Assembly (NCBI GenBank): GCA_035530275.1
Contig: DATKVC010000015.1
Location: 439,272-503,271, forward strand
Direction of reading: 5' to 3'
Source: CAIJMU01 sp035530275
Lineage (GTDB): Bacteria; Spirochaetota; Spirochaetia; Treponematales; Rectinemataceae
Length of the DNA stretch: 64,000 bases
A program made the position numbers and the translations under genes. This document shows positions 1 to 7,919 of this stretch, in pieces (the first letter of the stretch is position 1; every line of letters starts with the position of its first letter). The notes under the pieces were generated by a model. That model was not told the origin of the DNA. It did not search any database and was given only the letters and a program-made list of their open reading frames with translations.

Positions 1-2
1 CC

Positions 3-110
3 GCGGCCGTCGGGAGCCTCTCGACCTCGAACAAGGAGGCCATCGGCGCCGTGGAGTCGCTGGTGGCCCGGTATCGGCTGGCCGGCGCGGAACTCCCCGT
101 CGGCGTGTAG
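3..110 (+). CDS. C-terminal end of a truncated gene, possibly a chemoreceptor
   Basis: An open frame enters from the left edge and stops at TAG (108-110), giving about 35 residues that end in ELPVGV. The stretch with LSTSNKEAIGAVESL followed by a short basic tail resembles the last helix of methyl-accepting chemotaxis proteins, where such an amphipathic helix closes the signalling hairpin. This rests on a very short segment and is only a suggestion. The upstream part lies outside the window. Confidence 0.35.
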   Translation, partial: AAVGSLSTSNKEAIGAVESLVARYRLAGAELPVGV

Positions 111-154
111 GTCTCGACGGGCGCTTGCTTCCGCGCCCGTGCCCGACTACCTTG

Positions 155-1459
155 ATGTTCATGAAAGGGAAGAAAGTTAAGACGGCTGGCGACGACAGCA
201 CGGTCGTCGCGGCTCGCGCGGTGCTCGAAGGCCGCGGGGCCAAGGGCTGGAAAAAGATACTCCCCTTCCTCGGGCCGGCCTTCATCGCGAGCATCGCCTA
301 TGTCGATCCGGGCAATTTCGCGACGAACATCGAGGCGGGTTCGAAATTCGGCTACCTCCTCCTCTGGGTGATTTTCGCCAGCAACCTCATGGCCATGCTC
401 ATCCAGTCGCTCTCGGCCAAGCTCGGCATCGTCACGGGGCGCAATCTCGCCGAGCACTGCCGCGACAGCTTCCATCCCATCGCCATCAAGGTCCTCTGGG
501 TGCTTATGGAGCTCGTCGCGATGGCCACCGACCTCGCGGAATTCGTCGGGGCGGCCCTGGGCTTCCAGCTCCTCTTCGGTTTTCCCCTCATCGTCGGCGG
601 CATCCTCGCCGCTTTCGCGACCTTCCTGATACTCGGGCTCGAGCGCCGCGGTTTCCGCCCCCTCGAGGCGGTGATCACGGGCATCCTCGGCGTCATCGCC
701 CTCTGCTATGTCTTCGAGACCCTGATCGACAGGCCCAACTGGGCGGCGATGGGCCTCGCCTTCGTTCCGCCCCGATTCGACGGGGCAGAAAGCGTCGTGC
801 TCGCGGCGGGGATCCTCGGCGCCACCGTAATGCCCCACGCGATCTTCCTCCACTCGGCCCTGACCCAGGGCAGGATTCGCGTTTCAGAAGAGGCCCATGT
901 GCGGCGCCTCCTCGCCTTCGAGCGCATCGACGTCCTCATCGCGATGGGAATCGCGAGCCTCGTGAACGCGGCCATGCTCGTGATGTCGGCGGCGACCTTC
1001 CACGCGACCGGCCACTCGGATATCGCCGGTATCGAGGATGCGAGCCGTACCCTCGAGCCCCTCCTCGGCAAGGCGGCGAGCTGGATCTTCGCCATCTCCC
1101 TCCTCGCTTCGGGCCTCGCCTCCTCCACCGTGGGCACGAGCGCCGGCCAGATCATCATGCAGGGCTTCGTCCGCCGCCAGATTCCCGTGTGGCTCAGGCG
1201 CGCGATCACCATCGTGCCCTCGATGATCGTCATCGGAATCGGCCTCGACCCGACGGCGACCCTCGTCGCGAGCCAGGTCCTCCTCTCCTTCGGTCTCCCC
1301 TTCGTCGTGATTCCCCTCGTCGTCTTCACCACATCGAGGAAACGCATGGGAGTCTTCGCCAACAGGTTGCCCACCCTTCTCGCCGCCATCCTCGCCTCGG
1401 CGGTGATCGTGGCCCTCAACCTGTACCTGATCGGCCGGGTCTTCGTCCCGGGGCCCTGA
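155..1459 (+). CDS. mntH: Nramp-family Mn2+/Fe2+ transporter
   Basis: Inner-membrane, proton-coupled divalent metal importer of the Nramp/SLC11 family. The family's two metal-binding helix breaks are present: DPGN in the first membrane segment (after SIAYV) and MPHAIFLHSAL in the sixth, which carries the Met that favours Mn/Fe over alkaline-earth ions. About eleven hydrophobic segments fit a length near 434 residues, normal for the family. The frame is open from a TTG at 125, but ATG codons at 155 and 161 fit better; neither has a clear ribosome binding site. A universal stress protein follows after 22 bases, an arrangement common for Nramp genes, so the two are probably co-transcribed. The family call is secure; Mn versus Fe preference is inferred. 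Confidence 0.9.
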   Translation: MFMKGKKVKTAGDDSTVVAARAVLEGRGAKGWKKILPFLGPAFIASIAYVDPGNFATNIEAGSKFGYLLLWVIFASNLMAMLIQSLSAKLGIVTGRNLAEHCRDSFHPIAIKVLWVLMELVAMATDLAEFVGAALGFQLLFGFPLIVGGILAAFATFLILGLERRGFRPLEAVITGILGVIALCYVFETLIDRPNWAAMGLAFVPPRFDGAESVVLAAGILGATVMPHAIFLHSALTQGRIRVSEEAHVRRLLAFERIDVLIAMGIASLVNAAMLVMSAATFHATGHSDIAGIEDASRTLEPLLGKAASWIFAISLLASGLASSTVGTSAGQIIMQGFVRRQIPVWLRRAITIVPSMIVIGIGLDPTATLVASQVLLSFGLPFVVIPLVVFTTSRKRMGVFANRLPTLLAAILASAVIVALNLYLIGRVFVPGP

Positions 1460-1481
1460 GCGCGGGCGAAAGGATGCTGCG

Positions 1482-2375
1482 ATGAAAAGGATTCTCGTAC
1501 CCCTCGACGGTTCGGCACTGGCGGAAAAGGCCTTGCCGGCCGCGAGTCGAATTGCCCTCGCCCTCGATGCCGAGCTCCTCCTCCTCCATGTCGTCGAAGC
1601 TTCCCCTCCCGAGGAAGTGCACGGCCAGCGCCATCTCGCGACGGCCGAGGCGGCCCGGGCTTATCTCGTGGACAGGGCGGCGGGGCTCTCCGGGATCAAG
1701 GCGGCCATCCATGTGCATGAGGAGGGTCGACAGGACACGGCCAAGGCGATCGGCGAACATGTCGAGGAACTGCGCTCTGACCTCGTCGTCATCGCCACCC
1801 ACGGCGCCCACCGCTTCGGTCGCTTCCTGCAAGGCAGCGTCGCCCAACGCGCGCTCTTTTTCGGCGGGGCCCCCGTGCTGACCATTCCGGCGGAAACCGC
1901 CTCGGACCCCGCCTCGTGGAGGAGCCTCGCGATCGCCGTCGATTCCAGCGGCGAGCACAAGCTCCCCTTCGATTGGCTGGGCGACTTCGCCCGCGCCCTC
2001 GGCCTCGAGGTCGAACTCCTCGCGGCGATGGACACGAAGCGCAGCCTTTCCGGCGAGGAGAGGGCGATACAGCGGAGCATGCCCGGAGCGATGGCCCAGG
2101 CCCTCGAGGCCGCCGTCCTCGAGGCCGAAGGTTGGCTTTCGGGGCTTACCGACGACCCCGGCCTGGCCGGCCTCGTCGTGCGCAGCGAACTCCTCCGCGG
2201 CAGCCCCGAGCGTGCCCTGCCCGAGCGGATAGGCCGAAGCCCGGGCGCGATCCTCGTGATCGGCACCCACGGCCGTGCAGGGCTCGGCGCCCTCTGGGAG
2301 GGCAGCGCCGCCTCGAAGATCCTGCCGAGGTCGACGGGGCCCGTGCTCCTGGTGAGGCTGGTCGCGGGAGAGTGA
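1482..2375 (+). CDS. Tandem-domain universal stress protein (UspA family)
   Basis: Cytoplasmic protein of 297 residues with two Usp domains in a row, about 1-140 and 148-295. Each opens with a hydrophobic beta strand (MKRILVPLDGS, then SLAIAVDSS) and ends in the family's nucleotide-binding loop (ATHGAHRFGRFLQGS; GTHGRAGLGALWEGS) followed by a final strand (PVLTIP; PVLLVRL). Usp proteins bind ATP or AMP and act in stress survival; the exact role here cannot be read from sequence. It lies 22 bases after the Nramp gene on the same strand, suggesting a link to metal homeostasis or oxidative stress. Confidence 0.9.
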   Translation: MKRILVPLDGSALAEKALPAASRIALALDAELLLLHVVEASPPEEVHGQRHLATAEAARAYLVDRAAGLSGIKAAIHVHEEGRQDTAKAIGEHVEELRSDLVVIATHGAHRFGRFLQGSVAQRALFFGGAPVLTIPAETASDPASWRSLAIAVDSSGEHKLPFDWLGDFARALGLEVELLAAMDTKRSLSGEERAIQRSMPGAMAQALEAAVLEAEGWLSGLTDDPGLAGLVVRSELLRGSPERALPERIGRSPGAILVIGTHGRAGLGALWEGSAASKILPRSTGPVLLVRLVAGE

Positions 2376-2400
2376 GGTCGACAGGGCGAAGGAGGAGCGG

Positions 2401-3300
2401 ATGGAAGAGGGCTGGAGGACGAATCCCGAGAAATACCGCGGCAGCCTGTGGGACTATTACGAAGATCGATTCCTTGAGATCCGGGGCACGAAGACGCGGT
2501 ACTGGAGCGAGGGAGGGGAGGGCGAGCCCCTCGTCCTGATCCACGGCTACATGGGTTCCGTCGAGGAGTGGGCCTGGAACATACCGGCCCTGAAGAAAAA
2601 ATACCGGGTCCTGGCCCTCGACCTGCCGGGCTTCGGACTGGCCGACAAGCCCGATGTCGAGTACGACTACGAGTATTTCGCCGCCTTTGTGAGCGATTTC
2701 ATGGAAAACCTCGGCATCCGACAGGCGCACATCATGGGGCACTCCATGGGCGGGGCCATCGCGATCAACCTGGCCCTCCTCCACCCCGAGAAGGTGAGGA
2801 GCCTCATCCTCGTCGCGCCGGCCTTCGGCAGGAAATACCCCTTCGCCATGCACCTCGCCTCGACCCCTGTCCTGGGGGAGATGCTTATGCGCCCGCCGGC
2901 GAGCCCGGCAAAAGTGGCCGCGAGCTTTCGCTATCTCACCTACGAACCGATCAATTACGCCGAGGTTACCGTCGAGAGAAACTACCAATTCCAACATTCT
3001 CCGGGTTACTCCCGGGCCTGCCTCAAGTTCCTGCGCAACTATTTCACCACCTTCGGCTTCACCGCCCGCGGCGAGAAACTGCTCGGGGGTTATTACGAGA
3101 ACATCTCGCGGATCTCGATGCCCGTCTTCCTCGCCTGGGGTCCCCAGGACGGGGTGGTGGGTTTTGAATCGTCGAGGGATCTCCGGGCCTTGCTTCCCCA
3201 TGCGGAATTCTGGAGCCCCGATCCCTACGGACATTGTCCCAATTTCGAATACCCGGAAGAATTCAACGAGCGGGCGCTTAATTTCCTAGGCAGGAGCTGA
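2401..3300 (+). CDS. Alpha/beta-fold hydrolase
   Basis: A 299-residue soluble hydrolase of the alpha/beta fold. Seen in order: the oxyanion-hole motif IHGYMGS near residue 48, the nucleophile elbow GHSMGG with Ser at 115, a probable catalytic Asp in WGPQDGVVG, and a C-terminal His in YGHCPNFEYPEEF. The pattern matches the MhpC/proline iminopeptidase-like group of small-molecule esterases and C-C bond hydrolases; substrate is unknown. It starts 25 bases after the stress-protein gene, with a purine-rich AAGGAGCGG just before the ATG, and may be the last gene of the operon. The insertion between residues 140 and 220 would be the lid domain. Confidence 0.85.
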   Translation: MEEGWRTNPEKYRGSLWDYYEDRFLEIRGTKTRYWSEGGEGEPLVLIHGYMGSVEEWAWNIPALKKKYRVLALDLPGFGLADKPDVEYDYEYFAAFVSDFMENLGIRQAHIMGHSMGGAIAINLALLHPEKVRSLILVAPAFGRKYPFAMHLASTPVLGEMLMRPPASPAKVAASFRYLTYEPINYAEVTVERNYQFQHSPGYSRACLKFLRNYFTTFGFTARGEKLLGGYYENISRISMPVFLAWGPQDGVVGFESSRDLRALLPHAEFWSPDPYGHCPNFEYPEEFNERALNFLGRS

Positions 3301-3466
3301 GGCCTCGGACAACCGCTAGACTGCTCGAAGAACGGTAGCGCCTGAACCGGCCGCGCGAGGGATCGTAGCAGAAATCGACGGCGACCCGGCTCGCGGCTCG
3401 GGCCGGGGCTCGGAGAGACCCGGCCCCTGGGCGGCTCGGGAGCCGGCGATTGCAGCGAAGAGCCCG

Positions 3467-3498
3467 GTCCCCGCGCGACGTCGACGAGGCGCGGGGAC
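3467..3498. terminator. GC-rich hairpin between convergent genes
   Basis: A perfect 10-bp inverted repeat (GTCCCCGCGC at 3467-3476 and its complement at 3489-3498) separated by 12 bases sits between the hydrolase (+) and mqo (-). There is no T run on either side, so it is not a classical intrinsic terminator. Its position between two 3' ends suggests a bidirectional termination or mRNA-stabilising structure. The rest of 3301-3531 shows nothing else. Confidence 0.45.
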
Positions 3499-3531
3499 GC
3501 GCCCAATTGTCACGAAATGCCCGGCCCGGAG

Positions 3532-5028
3532 TCAGCCCTTTAGTCCAAGCACCTCATTGTTCTTCGCGCGGACGCTCGCGTGGAGGGCTTTGTCCTTGGC
3601 GAGGGACAGGCCGTAGGAGGCCATGAGGCGCTTGAAGGTGGCCTGCCAGGCGGGGCTCTTGGCGCGGTCGGCGAAGCACTTTTCGATGAGCTTGACCATC
3701 GTGGGGACGGCGGTGGAGGCGCCCGGCGAGGCGCCGAGAAGGGCGGCGATCGAGCCGTCGGCCGCGGAGACGACCTCGGTGCCGAACTCGATCTTGCCGC
3801 CGCCGTGCTCGGCGTCGGGCTTCATGATCTGCACGCGCTGGCCGGCGATGGCGAGGCTCCAGTCCTCGGCCTTGGCCTCGGGGAAGTAGTCGCGGAGGGA
3901 CTTCATGCGGGCGTCGTTGTTCTGGAGGACCTGGCCGACGAGGTAGCCGACGAGGCCGAGGTTGCGGAGGCCGGCCGAGGCGAGGACGAGGAGGTTCGAT
4001 GGTTTGACCGAGCCGGGAAGGTCCCAATAGGAACCTTCTTTCAGGAACTTGGTGGAGAAGCCGGCGTAGGGTCCGAAGAGGAGGCTGCGCTTGCCGTCGA
4101 TGATGCGGGTGTCGAGGTGGGGCACGGACATGGGCGGGGCGCCGACGGCGGCCTTGCCGTAGACCTTGGCCTCGTGGCGGGCGATGACCTCGGGCTTGGC
4201 GCAGACGAGCCACTGGCCGGAGATGGGGAAGCCGCCGTAGCCCTTGCCCTCGGGGATGCCGGACTTGAGGAGGAGGGGGAGGGCACCGCCGCCGGCGCCG
4301 AGGAAGACGAACTTCGCCCTGATCTCCTCGCTGCCGCCGCCCTTCCGTTTTTTCGCGACGAGGCGCCAGGTGCCGTCGGCCTCGCGCGTGACGTCGGTGA
4401 TCGCGGTGCCGAGGTCCATCGAGAAATTGCCGCTCTTTTGGAGGGCGTCGAAAAAGGCCTTGGTGAGGGAGCCGAAGTCTATGTCGGAGCCGCGGTCGAC
4501 GCGGGTGGCGGCGTAAGGGACGCCGTTTTCGCGGCCCTGCATGGTGAGGGGCGCCCACTCGGCGAGCTTCGCGCGATCCTCGCTGTAGTCCATCGAGGCG
4601 AAGAAATGGTGGGCGTGGAGGGCCTCATGGCGGGCGCGGAGGTAGGCGACGTCGGACTGGCCGAGGACGAGGCTCATATGGGGGCAGGGGTTCATGAAGG
4701 TGGAGGGCTTGGGGAGCCGTCCCGCGGAGACGAGGCTCGACCAGAACTGGAGGGAGACTTCGAACTGCTCGTTGATGCTGAAGGCCTTGGTCGGATCGAC
4801 GCCGCCCTCGGGTTTGGCGGGGGTGTAGTTGAGTTCGCAGTTCGCCGCGTGACCCGTGCCCGCGTTGTTCATCGGGTCGGTGCTCTCGAGGGCGACGGCG
4901 TCGAGGCGCTCGAAGGTCCTGATGGTGAGGCCGGGGTCGAGTTCCCTGAGGAGCATGCCGAGGGTGGCGCTGTGGATGCCCGCCCCGACGAGGGCAACAT
5001 CGACAGCCGAACTGGGTCGTGAAGACAT
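3532..5028 (-). CDS. mqo: Malate:quinone oxidoreductase
   Basis: FAD-dependent peripheral membrane enzyme that oxidises malate to oxaloacetate and passes electrons to the quinone pool, serving the citric acid cycle and respiratory chain. The N-terminus has the FAD-binding strand VALVGAGIHSATLG, followed by the Mqo-typical stretch around STDPMNNAGTGHAANCELNY, and the C-terminal region has LGASPGASTAVPTM. Length (498 residues) is normal. The frame extends upstream, but ATG at 5028 with AAAGAGG about 8 bases before it decides the start. Presence of a respiratory Mqo, and of a type II NADH dehydrogenase at 21.6 kb, points to quinone-based respiration in this organism. Confidence 0.95.
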   Translation of the reverse strand: MSSRPSSAVDVALVGAGIHSATLGMLLRELDPGLTIRTFERLDAVALESTDPMNNAGTGHAANCELNYTPAKPEGGVDPTKAFSINEQFEVSLQFWSSLVSAGRLPKPSTFMNPCPHMSLVLGQSDVAYLRARHEALHAHHFFASMDYSEDRAKLAEWAPLTMQGRENGVPYAATRVDRGSDIDFGSLTKAFFDALQKSGNFSMDLGTAITDVTREADGTWRLVAKKRKGGGSEEIRAKFVFLGAGGGALPLLLKSGIPEGKGYGGFPISGQWLVCAKPEVIARHEAKVYGKAAVGAPPMSVPHLDTRIIDGKRSLLFGPYAGFSTKFLKEGSYWDLPGSVKPSNLLVLASAGLRNLGLVGYLVGQVLQNNDARMKSLRDYFPEAKAEDWSLAIAGQRVQIMKPDAEHGGGKIEFGTEVVSAADGSIAALLGASPGASTAVPTMVKLIEKCFADRAKSPAWQATFKRLMASYGLSLAKDKALHASVRAKNNEVLGLKG

Positions 5029-5214
5029 ATATGCCTCTTTGGGTATGGATGGATCCAGGTCCGGGGACTTTCTATCCCCGGAGCATAGTAAAAACAGTAT
5101 CCCTCCCCTTTTGGGTTTCGTCAAAGGGGGAAAAGTGCACGAATAGGGAAAAAGGGCCGAAGGAAGGGTAGGTGGGGCCTCGGCAGGCCGAGACCCTGGC
5201 CGCGAGGCGGGAAT

Positions 5215-5619
5215 TCAGACTTTCTGCGCGAAACCGAGGCGGGTGAGTTCGTCGTCGATGTTTTTCCGCGAAATGGGTTTGACGAGGTAGCTTGTCGCCC
5301 CGCCTTCGTTGTAGGCCTTGATGACGGTGTGCGGGTCTTCGAGGATCGAGGTCATGACGATGCGGGTCTCTTCCAGCGTCTTGACCTTCCAGTCGGCCTC
5401 GGTGGCGCGAAGCTCGCGCAGGGCCTCGTGGCCGCTCATGCCCGGCATCACGATGTCGAGAAAGACGATGTCGTAGGGATCGCCGCTTTCGATCGCGTTC
5501 CTGAAGGCCTCGATGCAGGCCATGGCGTCGGCGACCGCGTCCACCTCTCCCCAGGGTTCGAGGTACTTCTCGAGAGTTCTTCTGCTCGGCGAATCGTCGT
5601 CCACGACCAAGATCCTCAT
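5215..5619 (-). CDS. Stand-alone response regulator receiver (CheY-type)
   Basis: A 134-residue single receiver domain with no output domain. The acidic pocket is visible (VVDDD at residues 5-9), the phospho-acceptor is Asp55 in FLDIVMPGMSG, Thr/Ser lies in RIVMTS, and the conserved Lys is in YLVKPIS. ATG at 5619 is preferred over the upstream ATG because GGAGGG lies just before it. Such proteins relay phosphate in chemotaxis-like or phosphorelay pathways. No kinase gene is adjacent; the nearest downstream-facing gene is mqo, the nearest upstream is the hydantoinase-like gene 93 bases away on the same strand. Confidence 0.9.
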   Translation of the reverse strand: MRILVVDDDSPSRRTLEKYLEPWGEVDAVADAMACIEAFRNAIESGDPYDIVFLDIVMPGMSGHEALRELRATEADWKVKTLEETRIVMTSILEDPHTVIKAYNEGGATSYLVKPISRKNIDDELTRLGFAQKV

Positions 5620-5712
5620 CGGTCCCTCCAGAAAGGCATTGTACATCGAAGCGGGCGGCTGTCAATGAAAGGTAAGGGCAGGATATCGCCGGAAACGCGG
5701 CTTTCTCGTCGA

Positions 5713-7866
5713 TCAAGCAGGGCGGATTTTTCCGCTCGCCCGTGCCTTTACGATGGTTTCGACGAGGATGCGCGAAGGCCTGGAGGGGGAGGCATGGGCT
5801 CCCGTGTCGCCGGCGCCGCCGCCGCCGCCTTCGACGATTCCCGTCGTGATGTCGGCCTCGTTAGCCTCGACCCGAAGTTCGACAGCGGCGTCGGCGGCGC
5901 CGCGCCTGACAGCCTCGCCGAGGGCGAGCTCGGCTGCCCTCGCCTTCGCCCACTCGAGGGCCTCTTCGAGCTCGACGAAGCTTCGGTTCTCCTCGGAGGA
6001 ATAGGCGAGGTAGCCGGTGACGCCCGAGATCGTGTAGCGCGGCCGGATGAGGACGCTCGCCTCGGCCAGCACATTGCCGGTGATCGCGCCCACGGCGTTG
6101 GCGACGCCGGCGTCGGGGGGCACCACGAACTCGGCGCCCAGGGCGCGGGCGACCTCGGGGAGGAAGACGTGGATGGGCGCCCCGATGCCGACGAGGCTCG
6201 CCGAGGTCGTGAAGGCGCTGCCGAGGAAGGCTCCGGCGTCCGACTCGCCGGCGGCATCCGACGCGCGGCCCGCGCCCGACTGGCCGGCGAAGCCCGACCG
6301 CATCGCCGGAGCCTGTCCCTCCCGGGCTCGACCCTCTCTGTAGCTTTTCTTGAGGAGGCGTTCGAGCTGGCGCGAAATGCCGCCCTTGAGGAGGCTGCCG
6401 TCCTCGTCCTCCATCAGGGCCCGCACGATGGCGCAATACAAGCGTTCACGCGCGTTTTCGTAGACCCGCTCGACGACCTCGTCGATGCCGGAGCCGATCT
6501 GGCGCGCCATGATGGCCGCCCCGATCGCGGCCGCCTCCGCGTTCCATGCGTCGAAGTCGCCCCTGATGTGCATGATGTCGGTCGGGGTGAGGGCGCAGCG
6601 CATAATGGCTCCGTGCTGCTCGAGGCGCTTGGTCCTGAGCGCGATGACCGAGCCCCCCGTCGCGTCGGCGAGCCTGGATATGTCGAGGGGGCCGCCCCGC
6701 AGGGCCCTGACGATGCCGCGCTCGGTATCGTCGTACCAGGTATCATCCGAGACGTCGCGCACGAGGTAGAGGAATTCGCAGAGGGGGAGCTCGTCGCGCC
6801 GGCCCTGGTCGCGGAGCTCCTTGAGCCGGCCGAGGGTCGCGGGCCAGCGGCTCGCCATCCACGAAAGGGGGGCGGCCCGCGCAGGCCCGATGCCGAGATC
6901 GTTCTCGGCCGTGTGCCGAACGATGCTGTCGCCGCCCAGGCCGATCGTGTCGATGGAGACCGAGGGAATGCCCGTGCGCCAGGAGCCCACATGGGCTCCT
7001 TCGAGGGCGAGCCTCGGCAGGCCCTTCCTGACGACGGCGATGTCGCTCGTCGTGCCGCCCATGTCGATGACGACGCAGTCCTTCTTTCCGGAGAGGTGAA
7101 GGCCGCCGGCGACGCTCGCGGCCGGGCCGGAGAGGAGGGTTTCGACGGGCCTGCCGCGGGCGAATTCCTCGGACATCAGGCTCCCGTCGCCGCGCACGAT
7201 CACGAGGGGGGCGGCTATGTCCAGGCGCGAGAGGCTCTTGCCGACGGCGTCGAGAAAATCGTTGATAATTGGCATGAGATGCGCGTTGAGGAGGGCGCTC
7301 GCCGCGCGTTTGAGCGAATTGACCTCGGCGGTGAGCTCGTGGCCAGAGACCGTCGGAAGGCCCGTCCAGCCGGCGAGGAGCTCCTTCGCCTTCTTCTCGC
7401 TTTCGGGATTGCGGATGCCCCAGAGCTCGACGACGGCGAAGGCGTCGGTCGCGCCCGAGCGCTCGAGCACGGCTTTCCGCAGGGCCTCCCAATCCGGTTC
7501 CGCCTTGAGGGTCCCCTGCTGGTCGTGGCCGCCGTCGAGGAAGACGATCTCGCGCTCGGGGGGCAGGCCGTATTCCTTGCCGTAGTCCGCGACGATCTCC
7601 CGGTCGCAGCCGATCAGGACGAGGGTGGCCCTCCCGCCCTTGCCCTCGACGCAGGCGTTGGTGGCGAGGGTCGTCGAAAGCGAGACGAGTCCCACCTCGC
7701 CCAGGAGGTCGGGAGGAAGGCCCTCGATCGCGCCTTCGATGCCGAGGGAGAGGTCCTCCTTGACCGTGACGGACTTCGCCGAGGCGAGTAGTACGCCCGC
7801 GTCGAGGTCGAAGAGCACCGCGTCGGTATAGGTGCCCCCCGTGTCGATGCCGAGGCCGCGGTTCAC
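5713..7866 (-). CDS. Hydantoinase/oxoprolinase family protein (HyuA-like)
   Basis: A 717-residue protein of the ATP-dependent hydantoinase/5-oxoprolinase/acetone-carboxylase-subunit family. The N-terminal phosphate-binding motif GIDTGGTYTDAVLFD and a second nucleotide motif (CVVIDMGGTTSDIAVV) mark the ASKHA-type ATPase fold; the central FVVPPDAGVANAVGAITGN stretch is also typical. Family members hydrolyse cyclic amides or carboxylate ketones; the substrate is not evident. Low-complexity Ala/Gly/Ser-rich residues sit between about 515 and 550, perhaps a linker. The gene lies 53 bases after the acyl-CoA synthetase on the same strand and is probably co-transcribed with it. No HyuB-type partner subunit is present in the window. 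Confidence 0.85.
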   Translation of the reverse strand: MNRGLGIDTGGTYTDAVLFDLDAGVLLASAKSVTVKEDLSLGIEGAIEGLPPDLLGEVGLVSLSTTLATNACVEGKGGRATLVLIGCDREIVADYGKEYGLPPEREIVFLDGGHDQQGTLKAEPDWEALRKAVLERSGATDAFAVVELWGIRNPESEKKAKELLAGWTGLPTVSGHELTAEVNSLKRAASALLNAHLMPIINDFLDAVGKSLSRLDIAAPLVIVRGDGSLMSEEFARGRPVETLLSGPAASVAGGLHLSGKKDCVVIDMGGTTSDIAVVRKGLPRLALEGAHVGSWRTGIPSVSIDTIGLGGDSIVRHTAENDLGIGPARAAPLSWMASRWPATLGRLKELRDQGRRDELPLCEFLYLVRDVSDDTWYDDTERGIVRALRGGPLDISRLADATGGSVIALRTKRLEQHGAIMRCALTPTDIMHIRGDFDAWNAEAAAIGAAIMARQIGSGIDEVVERVYENARERLYCAIVRALMEDEDGSLLKGGISRQLERLLKKSYREGRAREGQAPAMRSGFAGQSGAGRASDAAGESDAGAFLGSAFTTSASLVGIGAPIHVFLPEVARALGAEFVVPPDAGVANAVGAITGNVLAEASVLIRPRYTISGVTGYLAYSSEENRSFVELEEALEWAKARAAELALGEAVRRGAADAAVELRVEANEADITTGIVEGGGGGAGDTGAHASPSRPSRILVETIVKARASGKIRPA

Positions 7867-7919
7867 GTCGCCCTCTCCCTTCGCCCGGCCCGGGGCCCCA
7901 TTCAGGTTTGCGCCATCGC

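Noticed and set aside
3580..5022. 480-codon open frame on the plus strand
   Set aside because: Antisense shadow of mqo.
5176..5194. Hairpin CTCGGC/GCCGAG after the receiver gene as a terminator
   Set aside because: Only six base pairs with a two-base loop and no T run; too weak to list.
5329..7791. 820-codon open frame on the plus strand
   Set aside because: Lies wholly antisense to the hydantoinase-like and receiver genes, has Arg/Gly/Ala-heavy composition and no motif; a typical shadow in GC-rich DNA.
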